Positions 36,055 to 49,149 of a DNA stretch of 64,000 bases are shown piece after piece. How positions within the stretch are numbered: position 1 is the first letter of the stretch; each line of letters begins with the position of its first letter. The translations under genes and the position numbers were made by a program. The notes under the pieces were generated by a model, which searched no databases, was not told the DNA's origin, and saw only the letters and a program-made list of their open reading frames with translations. Source of the stretch: an uncultured Pseudomonadales bacterium (GTDB taxonomy: Bacteria > Pseudomonadota > Gammaproteobacteria > Pseudomonadales > CANNCY01); contig CANNCY010000001.1 in assembly GCA_947503335.1 (NCBI GenBank), positions 620,001 to 684,000 of the forward strand, given 5' to 3'.

Positions 36055-36419
36055 TTACTAATGTTACAAGCTTTGGTCGTTCAGGATTGTATGATTGGTT
36101 GATTCAGCGCGTTTCTGGCGTAATTCTGGCTGCTTATACGTTTTTTATGGTCGCGTATCTTCTTTGCAATGATGTGACCTTCGAGTCTTGGTCTGCTCTG
36201 CACGCCATGCTGCCAATGAAGATCTTTAATATGCTGGCGGTGATTGCGCTAGGTGCGCATGCTTGGATTGGTCTATGGTGCGTAGTAACTGACTACGTTA
36301 CAACCCGCATGATGGGTGCAAAGGCAACAATGATTCGTGTTGCGGTTCAAATGCTTTCTGGTCTTGTGATGTTGGTATACATCATTTGGGCAATCGATAT
36401 TTTCTGGGGTGTTAAATAA
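36042..36419 (+). CDS. sdhD: Succinate dehydrogenase hydrophobic anchor subunit
   Basis: SdhD is the second membrane anchor. The 125-residue protein has three helices and the family motifs [19 protein letters not shown] and [18 protein letters not shown], where the His and the Asp/Tyr near it contribute to the haem and quinone sites. It overlaps sdhC by 13 bases and shares the last base of its stop codon with the ATG of sdhA. Confidence 0.93.
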   Translation: MVAMITNVTSFGRSGLYDWLIQRVSGVILAAYTFFMVAYLLCNDVTFESWSALHAMLPMKIFNMLAVIALGAHAWIGLWCVVTDYVTTRMMGAKATMIRVAVQMLSGLVMLVYIIWAIDIFWGVK

Positions 36420-38188
36420 TGACTATGCGTACTATCTCGTTTGACGGTGTGATCGTTGGTGGCGGTGGCGCAGGCATGCGTGCAGCTCTTCAGCTTGCCC
36501 AGTCAGGCTATAAAACCGCTGTTATTTCTAAGGTTTTTCCAACGCGTTCTCATACGGTATCGGCGCAAGGTGGTATCACCTGTGCAATTGCTAGTGCAGA
36601 TCCTAACGATGACTGGCGCTGGCATATGTACGACACCGTTAAAGGTTCAGATTATATTGGTGATCAAGACGCCATTGAGTACATGTGCTCTGTGGGTCCA
36701 GAGGCTGTTTTCGAATTAGATCACATGGGTATGCCATTCTCGCGTACTGAAGAAGGGCGAATTTACCAACGTCCATTTGGTGGTCAGTCAAAAGATTTTG
36801 GTAAGGGCGGTCAGGCTGCTCGTACCTGTGCTGCAGCTGACCGTACAGGTCATGCATTGTTGCACACGCTTTATCAAGCGAACATTAAGAATAACACGAC
36901 ATTCTTTAATGAATGGTACGCAGTTGACTTGGTTAAAAACCAAGATGGCGCGGTAGTAGGTGTTATTGCGATCTGCATGGAGACTGGCGAGACCGTTTAT
37001 ATCAAGTCAAAGGCGACTGTGTTGGCAACTGGCGGTGCAGGTCGTATCTATGCTTCAACGACTAATGCTCACATCAATACTGGTGACGGTATCGGTATGG
37101 CGATTCGTGCCGGTTTCCCGATGCAGGATATGGAGATGTGGCAGTTCCACCCAACAGGTATTGCAGGTGCAGGTGTGCTTGTAACTGAAGGTTGTCGCGG
37201 TGAGGGTGGTTATCTTGTAAATAAAGATGGCGAGCGCTTCATGGAGCGTTACGCGCCTAACGCTAAAGATCTTGCTGGTCGTGACGTGGTTGCGCGCTCG
37301 ATGGTTCTTGAGATTCTTGAGGGTCGTGGCTGTGGTGAAAACGGCGACCATGTGTACCTCAAGCTTGATCACCTTGGTGAAGAAGTACTTGAAAGTCGTC
37401 TACCGGGTATCTGTGAATTGTCGCGTACCTTTGCGCACGCTGACCCAGTTAAAGAGCCGGTGCCAGTTGTGCCAACTTGTCACTACATGATGGGTGGTGT
37501 GCCTACCAATGTTAATGGGCAGGCGTTGACGGTAGATGATCAGGGTAACGACAAAGTTATCGATGGTCTCTATGCATGTGGCGAGGTCGCCTGTGTGTCT
37601 GTTCATGGTGCTAACCGTCTAGGTGGCAACTCGCTGCTAGATTTGGTTGTGTTTGGTCGCGCTGCAGGTCTATATATCGAGAAGGCGCTGCGTGAAGGCG
37701 TTGATATGGCTGAGGGTACTGACGCAGATATCGAGCAGGCAATGGCTCGATTGAACAAGTTAAATAGCAATAAAGAAGGCGAGAGTGCTGCGGCACTTCG
37801 TACAGAGCTTCAGAATGTAATGCAGAATCACTTTGGTGTGTTCCGTTCGGGCGAGTTCATGCAAGAGGGTATCAAGAAGCTTGCAGATCTGCGTACGCGT
37901 ATTGAAAACGTAAAGCTTGATGATCATAGCATGGCGTTTAACACCGCTCGTATCGAAGCGTTAGAGCTGCAAAACCTTCTTGAAGTGGCAGAAGCTACTG
38001 CGGTGGTTGCTGAAGAGCGTAAAGAAAGTCGTGGTGCGCATGCGCGTGATGATTTCCAAGAGCGTGATGATGAGAACTGGTTGTGCCACTCAATGTATTA
38101 CCCCGCAGAGAAGCGTGTGGGTAAGCGTTCAGTGAACTTTAAGCCTAAGACTGTCGAGGCTTTCGAGCCTAAAGTGCGTACATACTAA
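36419..38188 (+). CDS. sdhA: Succinate dehydrogenase flavoprotein subunit
   Basis: SdhA oxidises succinate to fumarate through covalent FAD. The 589-residue protein has GGGGAGM (14-20), the covalent FAD histidine His45 in [10 protein letters not shown], the substrate loop HPTGIAGAG, and RDVVARSM with its catalytic arginine. The C-terminal capping helices and the ending [16 protein letters not shown] are typical. The ATG shares one base with the sdhD stop. Length and motifs equal those of Pseudomonas SdhA (590). Confidence 0.97.
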   Translation: MTMRTISFDGVIVGGGGAGMRAALQLAQSGYKTAVISKVFPTRSHTVSAQGGITCAIASADPNDDWRWHMYDTVKGSDYIGDQDAIEYMCSVGPEAVFELDHMGMPFSRTEEGRIYQRPFGGQSKDFGKGGQAARTCAAADRTGHALLHTLYQANIKNNTTFFNEWYAVDLVKNQDGAVVGVIAICMETGETVYIKSKATVLATGGAGRIYASTTNAHINTGDGIGMAIRAGFPMQDMEMWQFHPTGIAGAGVLVTEGCRGEGGYLVNKDGERFMERYAPNAKDLAGRDVVARSMVLEILEGRGCGENGDHVYLKLDHLGEEVLESRLPGICELSRTFAHADPVKEPVPVVPTCHYMMGGVPTNVNGQALTVDDQGNDKVIDGLYACGEVACVSVHGANRLGGNSLLDLVVFGRAAGLYIEKALREGVDMAEGTDADIEQAMARLNKLNSNKEGESAAALRTELQNVMQNHFGVFRSGEFMQEGIKKLADLRTRIENVKLDDHSMAFNTARIEALELQNLLEVAEATAVVAEERKESRGAHARDDFQERDDENWLCHSMYYPAEKRVGKRSVNFKPKTVEAFEPKVRTY

Positions 38189-38206
38189 GAATAAGGGGTA
38201 AATAAT

Positions 38207-38911
38207 ATGTTGAATGTTAGTATTTATCGCTACAACCCCGAGGTTGATTCAGCGCCATACATGCAAGACTACCAATTAGATACTGGTGGTAAAGATTTGA
38301 TGGTATTGGATGTTCTTGAGCTACTTAAAGCGCAAGACCCAACGTTATCGTTCCGTCGTTCATGTCGCGAGGGTGTTTGTGGCTCTGATGGCATGAATAT
38401 AAGTGGCAAGAATGGGCTGGCATGCATCACATCAATGTCTGACAGTGTGCGCGGCAATAAGCTTGTATTGCGCCCGTTGCCAGGCCTGCCAGTGATTCGT
38501 GACTTGGTTGTTGATATGGAGCAGTTTTATGCTCAATACGAGAAGGTTAAGCCTTATCTGATCAATGATACGCCGGCACCTGCAATTGAGCGTCTTCAGT
38601 CGCCTGAAGATCGCGCTAAGCTAGACGGTTTGTACGAGTGTATCCTGTGTGCATGCTGTTCAACGGCTTGCCCATCATTCTGGTGGAACCCAGACAAGTT
38701 TATCGGCCCGTCAGGTTTGTTGCAGGCGTATCGATTCTTGGTGGATAGTCGTGATACAGCTACAGAAGAGCGTTTGTCTAACCTAGACGACCCGTTCAGT
38801 GTATTCCGTTGTCATGGTATTCAGAACTGTGTGTCTGTGTGCCCTAAGGGGTTGAACCCAACAAGAGCGATTGGTCATATTCGCTCTATGTTAATGGGCT
38901 CGGCAACCTAA
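38207..38911 (+). CDS. sdhB: Succinate dehydrogenase iron-sulfur subunit
   Basis: SdhB passes electrons from FADH2 to ubiquinone through three clusters. The 234-residue protein has the [2Fe-2S] motif CREGVCGSDGMNISGKNGLAC, the [4Fe-4S] motif CILCACCSTAC and the [3Fe-4S]/[4Fe-4S] region CHGIQNCVSVCPKGLNP. One position of the first motif holds Asp in place of the usual Cys, as in many bacterial SdhB proteins. AAGGGGT precedes the ATG. It is the last gene before the structured intergenic region. Confidence 0.96.
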   Translation: MLNVSIYRYNPEVDSAPYMQDYQLDTGGKDLMVLDVLELLKAQDPTLSFRRSCREGVCGSDGMNISGKNGLACITSMSDSVRGNKLVLRPLPGLPVIRDLVVDMEQFYAQYEKVKPYLINDTPAPAIERLQSPEDRAKLDGLYECILCACCSTACPSFWWNPDKFIGPSGLLQAYRFLVDSRDTATEERLSNLDDPFSVFRCHGIQNCVSVCPKGLNPTRAIGHIRSMLMGSAT

Positions 38912-38921
38912 ACTGGTTGTA

Positions 38922-39000
38922 GGCCTAGATTTACATGGGATTTAACCCGTAAAAAATCCCAACTGCGATACAGCTTAATCGCATATATGTAAACTAGGCC
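38922..39000 (+). ncRNA. Candidate structured RNA, three-way junction
   Basis: Seventy-nine bases fold on paper into a closed three-way junction. The outer stem is GGCCTAG + TTTACAT paired with ATGTAAA + CTAGGCC (38922-38936 with 38987-39000, one bulged A). Inside are hairpin 1 (GGGATTT 38937-38943 with AAATCCC 38954-38960, loop ten) and hairpin 2 (TGCGAT 38964-38969 with ATCGCA 38978-38983, loop eight). It starts ten bases after the sdhB stop and is followed by a rho-independent terminator. Possible roles: an sdhB 3'UTR-derived small RNA, or a leader motif of sucA. The pairing is seen; the function is inference. Confidence 0.5.
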
Positions 39001-39014
39001 ATAAATGTTAAGTG

Positions 39015-39044
39015 AGGGGTAATCATAAGTGTTACCCCTTTTTT
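39015..39044 (+). terminator. Rho-independent terminator between sdhB and sucA
   Basis: AGGGGTAA (39015-39022) pairs with TTACCCCT (39032-39039) with a nine-base loop, and six U residues follow. It divides the sdh and suc transcripts, or works as an attenuator. Confidence 0.8.
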
Positions 39045-39099
39045 GTAGTAATTCCGAGGCGGTGGATCGTACCACATCGTCAGGGCCGTAAATCTGGGG

Positions 39100-39127
39100 T
39101 TTGGGTGGTCAAAAGCTGCTGTATTAT
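39100..39127 (+). promoter_or_regulatory. Weak candidate promoter of sucA
   Basis: TTTGGG (39100-39105) and TATTAT (39122-39127) with a 16-base spacer are a plausible but weak sigma-70 match downstream of the sdhB terminator, giving a leader of about 50 bases to the sucA ATG. Confidence 0.3.
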
Positions 39128-39184
39128 CTCAGACCAAGTCTCTGTTGAGGCATGAACACCTCCTAATTGCACGGGCAGACAAGC

Positions 39185-42019
39185 ATGCAAGAAGGATCGA
39201 TGGAAGCGCTTTGGCGCACATCACACATTTCTGGCGGAAACGCAGATTATGTTGAAGAGCTATACGAACAGTATCTTCAAGACCCAAACAGTGTTCAAGA
39301 CACGTGGCGCAGCTATTTTGATTCACTACCGCGCGTAAGTGAAACTAATAGTCGTGACGTTCCTCATTCTACCATTCGTGAACACTTCGAACTATTAGGT
39401 AAGCATCGTGCTCGCCCTGTAGCGGCTCCAGGCTCAGGTGGCGTAAATATCGATCACGAAAGAAAGCAGGTTAAGGTACTTCAGTTAATCAGCTCATACC
39501 GTTTTCGTGGTCATCAGCACGCAAAACTAGATCCTTTAAATCTAGTCGAGCGCCCACGTGTTCCAGATCTAGATCTCGCGTTTCACGGGATGTCGGCAGC
39601 CGATTTAGATACAACATTCCAATCTGGCCCTCTGTTCTTCGGCAAAGAAGAGATGACCTTGGGTGAGATGATTTCTGCACTTGAAGAGACCTACTGTGGT
39701 TCGATTGGTGCAGAAATAATGCATATCACTGATTTGGCCGAAAAACAGTGGTTTCAACAGCGTTTAGAAAGCGTTCATTCAAAACCTACGTATTCTGCTG
39801 AAATCAAAAAGCACCTTCTCGAGCGACTCACTGCTGCTGAAGGCCTAGAGCGTCATCTAGACAGTAAATATCCGGGTACTAAGCGTTTCGGTATCGAGGG
39901 CGGCGAAGCGCTCATTCCTCTCATGAGTGAGCTAATTCAGCGTGCGGGTAGCTATGGTGCTAAAGAGATCGTGATGGGTATGCCGCATCGTGGTCGTTTA
40001 AACCTTCTTGTAAACATCATGGGTAAAAACCCTGCCGATCTGTTTGATGAGTTTGACGGTAAGTCGCTTGTAGATACGTCGGGTGATGTAAAGTATCACC
40101 AAGGCTTCAGTTCTAACGTGATGACGCCGGGCGGCGAATTGCACCTTGCAATGGCCTTTAACCCGTCACATCTAGAAATTGTTTCGCCTGTAGTTGAAGG
40201 CTCAGTACGTGCTCGCCAAGACCGTCGTAATGACGATAATCGTGATTTGGTTGTGCCAATCGTAATGCATGGCGACGCAGCCTTTGCTGGTCAGGGCGTT
40301 GTGATGGAAACCTTCCAGATGTCGCAAACCCGTGGTTACGGCACTGGTGGTACGATACATGTTGTGGTTAACAATCAAGTGGGCTTCACAACCAGTAAGC
40401 AAGAAGATGCTCGCTCAACTGAGTACTGTACCGATGTTGCTAAGATGGTTCAGGCGCCGATTTTCCACGTGAACGCCGATGATCCAGAAGCCGTGCTGTT
40501 TGTTACTCAGTTGGCGATGGATTACCGCTACGAATTTAAACGCGACGTAGTAATTGATTTAGTTTGCTATCGCCGTCGTGGCCATAACGAGACTGATGAG
40601 CCATCAGGTACTCAGCCATTGATGTACAGCATCATTCGTAAGCACAAAACTGCTCGTACTCTGTACGCTGAGCGTCTAATTGCTGAGGGCGTCATGTCTA
40701 AGGCTGAAAGCGATGCAATGGCTAATGAATACCGTAGTGATTTAGACGAAGGTAAAGACGTAGCTCATGGCCTTGTTCGCGAGCCTGATACAGAGTTGTT
40801 TGTCGACTGGACACCATATTTGGGTCATGACTGGGATGCTGAAGGCAACACAGCTGTAGAGCCTGCGTTGCTAGCTGAAGTGGCAAGCAAGTTAACGCAT
40901 ATCCCTGATGGTGTTAAGGTTCAACGTCAGGTTCAAAAGATTTACGAAGATCGTAAGAAAATGGCTCAAGGCGCACTACCGCTTAATTGGGGTATGGCTG
41001 AGTCGTTAGCATACGCGACCTTACTTAAAGAGGGGCATTTCTTGCGCTTCACCGGCCAAGACTGTGGTCGTGGCACGTTCTCTCACCGCCACGCAGTTGT
41101 TCACAGCCAGAATGATGGGTCAACATACATGCCACTTGAAAATATCAGCGATGATCAGGGCATGTTGTCGTTCTACGACTCGTTCTTGTCAGAAGAGGCA
41201 GTGCTAGCTTTTGAATATGGCTATGCCACCACGCAACCCAATGGTTTGGTAGTGTGGGAAGCGCAGTTTGGTGATTTCGCCAACGGCGCGCAGGTTGTTA
41301 TCGATCAGTTTATCGCTAGTGGCGAAGTGAAATGGCAACGTATGTGCGGCTTAACTATGCTGCTGCCACATGGTTACGAAGGTCAGGGCCCTGAGCACTC
41401 GTCTGCTCGCTTAGAGCGCTTCTTGCAGTTGTGCGCAGAGCACAATATGCAGGTATGTACACCGACCACGCCAGCACAGATTTTCCATATTTTACGTCGC
41501 CAGGTGATTCGCCCGATGCGCCGCCCTCTGGTGATTATGTCGCCTAAATGGATTCTGCGTCATCCCTTAGCAACTTCGACAATTGATGAGTTGTCTTCGG
41601 GCGAGTTCGAACCGGTTCTTCAAGATCCGCATGCTGATCCTGAAAAGGTTAAGCGTATCGTTCTGTGTTCAGGCAAGGTTTACTACCACTTGCATGAGGC
41701 ACGTTTAGAGCGTGGTCAAGACGACGTAGCATTGATTCGTATCGAGCAGCTGTATCCATTCCCTGAGCAGCAGTTGGTCGACGCGTTAGAGCCTTACTAC
41801 ACCAATGCGAATTCGATCGTATGGTGTCAAGAAGAGCCGAAGAACCAAGGCGCTTGGTATAACAGTCAGCATCGCCTACGTGCCGCGGCTGCCAAATTTA
41901 ATGATGGTTTGTACCTAGATTATGTAGGGCGTGAGTCTAGTGCTGCTCCTGCTGCCGGTTATATGTCGCTGCATCTTGCGCAGCAGAAAGCCTTCATTGA
42001 TGAAGCCTTAGATAGTTAA
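39185..42019 (+). CDS. sucA: 2-Oxoglutarate dehydrogenase E1 component
   Basis: SucA is the thiamine-diphosphate decarboxylase of the 2-oxoglutarate dehydrogenase complex. The 944-residue protein begins MQEGSMEALWRTSHISGGN, close to Pseudomonas SucA, and carries YSAGTF-like GRGTFSHRHAVVH, EYGYATTQPNGLVVWEAQFGDF, and GMPHRGRLNLLVN for cofactor and substrate binding. I started it at ATG 39185. An upstream TTG at 39167 adds six residues unlike the family. It feeds the sucB and lpd products made next door. Confidence 0.95.
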   Translation: MQEGSMEALWRTSHISGGNADYVEELYEQYLQDPNSVQDTWRSYFDSLPRVSETNSRDVPHSTIREHFELLGKHRARPVAAPGSGGVNIDHERKQVKVLQLISSYRFRGHQHAKLDPLNLVERPRVPDLDLAFHGMSAADLDTTFQSGPLFFGKEEMTLGEMISALEETYCGSIGAEIMHITDLAEKQWFQQRLESVHSKPTYSAEIKKHLLERLTAAEGLERHLDSKYPGTKRFGIEGGEALIPLMSELIQRAGSYGAKEIVMGMPHRGRLNLLVNIMGKNPADLFDEFDGKSLVDTSGDVKYHQGFSSNVMTPGGELHLAMAFNPSHLEIVSPVVEGSVRARQDRRNDDNRDLVVPIVMHGDAAFAGQGVVMETFQMSQTRGYGTGGTIHVVVNNQVGFTTSKQEDARSTEYCTDVAKMVQAPIFHVNADDPEAVLFVTQLAMDYRYEFKRDVVIDLVCYRRRGHNETDEPSGTQPLMYSIIRKHKTARTLYAERLIAEGVMSKAESDAMANEYRSDLDEGKDVAHGLVREPDTELFVDWTPYLGHDWDAEGNTAVEPALLAEVASKLTHIPDGVKVQRQVQKIYEDRKKMAQGALPLNWGMAESLAYATLLKEGHFLRFTGQDCGRGTFSHRHAVVHSQNDGSTYMPLENISDDQGMLSFYDSFLSEEAVLAFEYGYATTQPNGLVVWEAQFGDFANGAQVVIDQFIASGEVKWQRMCGLTMLLPHGYEGQGPEHSSARLERFLQLCAEHNMQVCTPTTPAQIFHILRRQVIRPMRRPLVIMSPKWILRHPLATSTIDELSSGEFEPVLQDPHADPEKVKRIVLCSGKVYYHLHEARLERGQDDVALIRIEQLYPFPEQQLVDALEPYYTNANSIVWCQEEPKNQGAWYNSQHRLRAAAAKFNDGLYLDYVGRESSAAPAAGYMSLHLAQQKAFIDEALDS

Positions 42020-42066
42020 TTTGTGATTGTGGTCGCCCCGGTAGGGCGCGAAAAGAAGGATAGAAA

Positions 42067-43257
42067 ATGAGCATTGAAATTAAAGCGCCGCAGTTTCCAG
42101 AGTCGGTACAAGATGGCACCATCGCTACATGGCACAAACAGCCAGGCGAAGCGGTATCACGTGACGAGCTTATCGTTGATATCGAAACTGATAAGGTGGT
42201 TCTTGAAGTAGTAGCACCGGCAGATGGCGTAATTTCTGAAATTTTAAAAGGCGAAGATGAGACTGTTGTCTCAAACGAAGTTATCGCTAAGTTCACCGCT
42301 GGCGCTGCTGGTAGCGCGCCTACCGTAGAAGAAGCGCCTGTAGCTGCAGAAGAGGCAACTACCTCTGCGGCTGGTGAAGCGATCTTGAGCCCCGCGGCAC
42401 GTAAGATCGCAGCTGAGAAGGGTATTGATCCTGAATCAATCACAGGTACCGGCAAAGACGGTCGCGTTACTAAAGAAGACGCGATGAATGCTCAGGCAGC
42501 ACCAAAGGCAGCACCTGTTGCAGCGGCACCCACTGTTGAAGTAGCAGCTGGTGAGCGAGTTGAAAAGCGAGTGCCGATGACTCGTATGCGCAAGCGTATT
42601 GCTGAGCGTCTGTTAGATGCATCACAATCTACTGCCATGTTAACTACCTTTAACGAGGTGAACATGGAGCCAGTGATGAATCTGCGTAAGCAGTATAAAG
42701 ATCAATTCGAGAAGTCACACAACGGCACTCGCCTTGGCTTTATGGGTTTCTTTGTTAAGGCTGCTACCGAAGCGTTGAAACGCTTCCCCGCGGTAAATGC
42801 GTCTATTGACGGTAACGACATTGTTTACCATGGCTACCAAGATATTGGTGTGGCTGTATCAAGCGATCGTGGCCTAGTTGTGCCAGTTCTTCGTGATACT
42901 GACAACATGAGCCTAGCAGACATGGAGTCAACGATTCGTTCGTACGGCATGAAAGCTAAAGAAGGTAAGCTGTCTATCGAAGAGATGACCGGCGGTACCT
43001 TCACAATCACTAACGGTGGCGTATTTGGCTCGTTACTATCAACGCCAATCATCAATCCGCCGCAAACCGCTATTTTAGGCATGCACAGTATTCAAGAGCG
43101 TCCTATTGCAGAAAATGGTCAAGTAGTAATTAAGCCAATGATGTATCTAGCGCTTTCTTACGACCACCGTTTGATCGATGGTAAAGACGCCGTTCAGTTC
43201 TTGGTTGCGATTAAGCAGATGATCGAAGATCCTGCTCGCATTCTGTTAGAACTTTAA
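42067..43257 (+). CDS. sucB: Dihydrolipoyl succinyltransferase (E2)
   Basis: SucB is the core E2 of the 2-oxoglutarate dehydrogenase complex. Domains in the 396-residue protein: lipoyl domain with the lipoylated Lys43 in [10 protein letters not shown], an Ala/Pro/Glu-rich linker, the E1/E3-binding domain ([16 protein letters not shown]), and a catalytic domain ending with the active-site [20 protein letters not shown] ribosome site stands before the ATG; the gap from sucA is 47 bases and contains a short CGCCC/GGGCG hairpin. Confidence 0.96.
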   Translation: MSIEIKAPQFPESVQDGTIATWHKQPGEAVSRDELIVDIETDKVVLEVVAPADGVISEILKGEDETVVSNEVIAKFTAGAAGSAPTVEEAPVAAEEATTSAAGEAILSPAARKIAAEKGIDPESITGTGKDGRVTKEDAMNAQAAPKAAPVAAAPTVEVAAGERVEKRVPMTRMRKRIAERLLDASQSTAMLTTFNEVNMEPVMNLRKQYKDQFEKSHNGTRLGFMGFFVKAATEALKRFPAVNASIDGNDIVYHGYQDIGVAVSSDRGLVVPVLRDTDNMSLADMESTIRSYGMKAKEGKLSIEEMTGGTFTITNGGVFGSLLSTPIINPPQTAILGMHSIQERPIAENGQVVIKPMMYLALSYDHRLIDGKDAVQFLVAIKQMIEDPARILLEL

Positions 43258-43287
43258 TCGAATTGACAAACTATTAGGATTTGATAA

Positions 43288-44730
<1,443 letters not shown>

Positions 44731-44737
44731 GTTTTTT

Positions 44738-44765
44738 GGGGCGAGTTTAACTCGCCCATTTTTAT
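44738..44765 (+). terminator. Terminator-like hairpin between lpdG and sucC
   Basis: GGGCGAGTT (44739-44747) and AACTCGCCC (44749-44757) form a very stable stem followed by ATTTTTATT. A polymerase-stopping role would partly separate sucCD from sucAB-lpdG; incomplete termination is also possible because sucC follows 56 bases later. Confidence 0.7.
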
Positions 44766-44820
44766 TGGTCTTTGGTGCCTAAATTGGGCGCCGTATATTT
44801 AACAGAAGTGGTAATTACAG

Positions 44821-45984
44821 ATGAATCTTCATGAGTACCAAGGTAAACAGTTGTTTGCCGAGTACGGTTTGCCTGTTTCACAGGGTTTCGCTTGCGATAC
44901 TCCAGAAGAAGCAGCCGAAGCGACTCAAAAGATCGGCGGTGATATGTGGGTTGTTAAGGCTCAGGTACACGCTGGTGGCCGTGGTAAAGCGGGTGGTGTA
45001 AAACTAATCAAGTCTGCAGACGAAGCTAAGGCGTTCGCAGAACAGTGGTTGGGCAAAAACCTTGTAACCTATCAGACAGACGAAAATGGTCAGCCAGTTT
45101 CTAAGATTCTTGTTGAGTCTTGTACTGACATCGCTGATGAACTGTACCTAGGTGCAGTTGTTGACCGTGCTAGCCGTCGAATCGTATTCATGGCATCTAC
45201 CGAAGGCGGCGTTGATATCGAAACCGTTGCTGAAGAGACTCCTGAAAAGATTCTTAAAACTGAGATCGATCCACTAGTTGGCCCTCAGCCATACCAAGGT
45301 CGCGAGCTTGCATTCAAGCTTGGTCTTAACACCACTCAGGTTAAGCAGTTCACTAAGATCTTCATGGGCCTAGCCCAGTTGTTTATCGACAAAGATCTTG
45401 CGCTTATCGAAATCAACCCACTAGTTGTTAAAGAAGACGGTGATCTACACTGTCTTGACGCTAAGCTAGGTGTTGACGGTAACGCTCTATACCGCCAAAA
45501 AGCAGTTGCTGAAATGAACGATCCTTCTCAAGAAGACGCGCGTGAAGCAGAGGCAGCTGAATGGGATCTAAACTACGTAGCACTTGATGGTAACATCGGC
45601 TGCATGGTTAACGGTGCAGGCCTAGCAATGGGCACTATGGACATCGTTGCTCTACATGGTGGCTTCCCAGCTAACTTCCTAGACGTAGGTGGCGGCGCTA
45701 CTAAAGAGCGTGTTGCGCATGCGTTTAAACTGATTCTTTCTGACGACAAGGTTAAAGCTGTTCTAGTAAACATCTTTGGCGGTATCGTACGTTGTGACAT
45801 GATCGCAGAAGGTATCATCGGTGCGGTTAAAGAGGTAGGTGTAAACGTACCTGTTGTTGTTCGCCTTGAAGGCACCAACGCCGACCTAGGTAAGAAGGTT
45901 CTAGATGATTCTGGTTTAGACATCATCGCGGCCGAAAGTCTAACCGACGCTGCCGTTCAAGCAGTTAAAGCAGCGGGGAACTAA
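44821..45984 (+). CDS. sucC: Succinyl-CoA synthetase beta subunit
   Basis: SucC and SucD convert succinyl-CoA to succinate with formation of ATP (or GTP). The 387-residue protein has the ATP-grasp start [32 protein letters not shown] for nucleotide binding, EINPLVV and [13 protein letters not shown]. Spacing to sucD is three bases, so the two are cotranslated. Codon use, like sdh and suc neighbours, is strongly biased towards GTT, GGT and CGT, as expected for a highly expressed gene. Confidence 0.97.
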   Translation: MNLHEYQGKQLFAEYGLPVSQGFACDTPEEAAEATQKIGGDMWVVKAQVHAGGRGKAGGVKLIKSADEAKAFAEQWLGKNLVTYQTDENGQPVSKILVESCTDIADELYLGAVVDRASRRIVFMASTEGGVDIETVAEETPEKILKTEIDPLVGPQPYQGRELAFKLGLNTTQVKQFTKIFMGLAQLFIDKDLALIEINPLVVKEDGDLHCLDAKLGVDGNALYRQKAVAEMNDPSQEDAREAEAAEWDLNYVALDGNIGCMVNGAGLAMGTMDIVALHGGFPANFLDVGGGATKERVAHAFKLILSDDKVKAVLVNIFGGIVRCDMIAEGIIGAVKEVGVNVPVVVRLEGTNADLGKKVLDDSGLDIIAAESLTDAAVQAVKAAGN

Positions 45985-45987
45985 TCA

Positions 45988-46860
45988 ATGGCTATCTTAA
46001 TTAACAAAGACACCAAAGTAATCTGCCAGGGTTTCACTGGCGGTCAAGGTACTTTCCACTCTGAGCAAGCTATTGCTTACGGTACTCAGATGGTTGGTGG
46101 TGTAACTCCAGGTAAGGGTGGTCAAACTCACCTAGGCCTACCAGTATTCAACACAGTTTCTGAAGCAGTTGAAGCAACTGGTGCAGAAGCATCTGTTATC
46201 TACGTTCCAGCTCCATTTTGTAAGGATTCGATCCTAGAAGCGGCTAACGCAGGTATCAAGTTGATCGTATGTATCACTGAGCACATTCCAGTATTAGATA
46301 TGCTTGAGTGTAAAGTTAAGTGCGACGAGCTAGGTGTTCGCCTAATCGGCCCTAACTGCCCAGGTGTTATCACTCCGGGCGAGTGCAAGATCGGTATCAT
46401 GCCTGGTCATATCCACCTGCCAGGTAAAGTAGGTATCGTATCGCGTTCAGGTACACTTACTTATGAAGCAGTTAAGCAAACCACAGATTACGGTTTCGGC
46501 CAATCTACCTGTGTAGGTATCGGTGGCGACCCAATCCCTGGTTCTAACTTCATCGACATCCTAGAGATGTTCCAGAACGACCCTAAGACTGAAGCGATTG
46601 TAATGATCGGTGAGATCGGTGGTACTGCTGAAGAAGAAGCTGCAGCATACATCAAAGCTAACGTAACTAAGCCTGTTGTTTCATATATTGCTGGTGTAAC
46701 TGCACCTAAAGGCAAGCGTATGGGCCATGCTGGCGCTATCATCTCTGGCGGTAAGGGCACTGCAGACGATAAGTTTGCTGCACTTGAAGATGCGGGTGTT
46801 AAAACCGTACGTTCACTAGCTCAGATTGGTGATGCACTGAAAGAGGTAACTGGTTGGTAA
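45988..46860 (+). CDS. sucD: Succinyl-CoA synthetase alpha subunit
   Basis: SucD binds CoA and carries the phosphohistidine intermediate. The 290-residue protein has [18 protein letters not shown] (15-32) for Co[16 protein letters not shown], and the active-site His247 in [17 protein letters not shown]. It ends the TCA operon, and a strong terminator follows. Confidence 0.97.
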   Translation: MAILINKDTKVICQGFTGGQGTFHSEQAIAYGTQMVGGVTPGKGGQTHLGLPVFNTVSEAVEATGAEASVIYVPAPFCKDSILEAANAGIKLIVCITEHIPVLDMLECKVKCDELGVRLIGPNCPGVITPGECKIGIMPGHIHLPGKVGIVSRSGTLTYEAVKQTTDYGFGQSTCVGIGGDPIPGSNFIDILEMFQNDPKTEAIVMIGEIGGTAEEEAAAYIKANVTKPVVSYIAGVTAPKGKRMGHAGAIISGGKGTADDKFAALEDAGVKTVRSLAQIGDALKEVTGW

Positions 46861-46892
46861 TCTCTGATTACGACTAAACTCTTTTAAAGAAA

Positions 46893-46918
46893 GGCACCCT
46901 AAGGGGTGCCTTTTTTTT
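46893..46918 (+). terminator. Rho-independent terminator of the suc operon
   Basis: GGCACCC (46893-46899) and GGGTGCC (46904-46910) form a perfect 7-bp stem with a TAAG loop and eight following U residues. Confidence 0.93.
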
Positions 46919-46953
46919 GTTAAATCTGTATAAACTAATCAGACTCTACATAA

Positions 46954-48353
<1,400 letters not shown>

Positions 48354-48355
<2 letters not shown>

Positions 48356-48383
48356 AAAGCCCAGATGATACTGGGCTTATTTA
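48354..48383. terminator. Bidirectional terminator
   Basis: AAGCCCAG (48357-48364) pairs with CTGGGCTT (48371-48378). T-rich bases follow on the plus strand and an A-run precedes the stem, so it can end both the glycosidase gene and the minus-strand small gene. Confidence 0.8.
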
Positions 48384-48397
48384 TTTCTCAGCTACTG

Positions 48398-48559
48398 CTA
48401 AGAGTTTTTAAGCATTTTGTGTTGCTTGATCATTACTTCAAGTGCAAATGATCCTAGTCCCGCAGCGATCACCGACATTATGGGTGATGCGCCGTGCCAC
48501 CAAAGAGTAGTGGCTAGAGGGATGCCGAATGCTATAGAAATGATACCAAAACGATTCAT
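48398..48559 (-). CDS. Small hydrophobic protein, unknown
   Basis: A 53-residue frame begins MNRFGIISIAFGIPLATTLWW and has one or two membrane-spanning stretches before the basic tail VMIKQHKMLKNS. The ATG at 48559 follows a GGAGGG ribosome site, so the 65-residue longer frame to 48595 was not used. No family recognised. Good ribosome site, terminator and isolation support a real gene. Confidence 0.55.
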   Translation of the reverse strand: MNRFGIISIAFGIPLATTLWWHGASPIMSVIAAGLGSFALEVMIKQHKMLKNS

Positions 48560-48699
48560 ATACCCTCCAAAATTTCGCGGGTAATTATCGTACAAACCTG
48601 GTAGGTCATATATACGCGATTGTGCGCATGACTTGCCTATAAGTGCGTATTCTTAGAATAAGCCTACACTTATTATTAATTAGTGATACAGGTGATGTT

Positions 48700-49149
48700 A
48701 TGGAATACGCTGGTTTTTGGCGTCGAGTTGGCGCATTTTTAATTGACTACACAATCGTCGTTGTTGCGACTCTTATCGTAGCTATGTTACTGGGTATTAC
48801 AGTTGGGGCGGTTGCAGGTGTATTGGGTCTCGTTTCAAGTGCTCATGCCGACGTTGCAGCCAATTCAGGAGGTCAAAGTGGTAATTTGCTGTTAGTGATC
48901 TGTCTGTGGCTTTATTACGCCCTGCAAGAAAGCTCTGCCGCTCAAGCAACGATTGGTAAAAAGGTACTAGGAATTAAAGTTACTGACGTCAATGGTGGGC
49001 GAATTGATTTCTTGAAGGCGACCATTCGTCATTTTTGTAAATATATATCAGGCTTTATTTTAGGCATTGGTTATCTAATGGTCGCTTTCACTGCAAAGAA
49101 ACAGGGTCTTCATGACATGATCGCTAAGTGCCTAGTGGTTCGCAGCTAG
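48700..49149 (+). CDS. RDD family membrane protein
   Basis: The 149-residue protein has the RDD pattern: early Arg-Arg in FWRRVGAFLIDYTIVVV, an Asp in the first helix, and TIGKKVLGIKVTDVNGGRIDFLKATIRHF after a hydrophobic hairpin, then a last helix near FILGIGYLMVAFTAKKQGLHDMIA. RDD proteins are mostly of unknown function; some act in sodium/proton exchange. ATG 48700 follows AGGTGAT. The longer frame from 48643 is rejected for lack of a ribosome site and of matching sequence. Its end overlaps dinB by 18 bases, convergent. Confidence 0.85.
   Translation: MEYAGFWRRVGAFLIDYTIVVVATLIVAMLLGITVGAVAGVLGLVSSAHADVAANSGGQSGNLLLVICLWLYYALQESSAAQATIGKKVLGIKVTDVNGGRIDFLKATIRHFCKYISGFILGIGYLMVAFTAKKQGLHDMIAKCLVVRS

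Noticed and set aside
36456-37796. Several overlapping open frames within sdhA
   Set aside because: They are other-frame shadows of sdhA with low-complexity composition and no ribosome sites.
39167-39184. TTG start of SucA
   Set aside because: ATG 39185 gives the N-terminus shared with Pseudomonas SucA.
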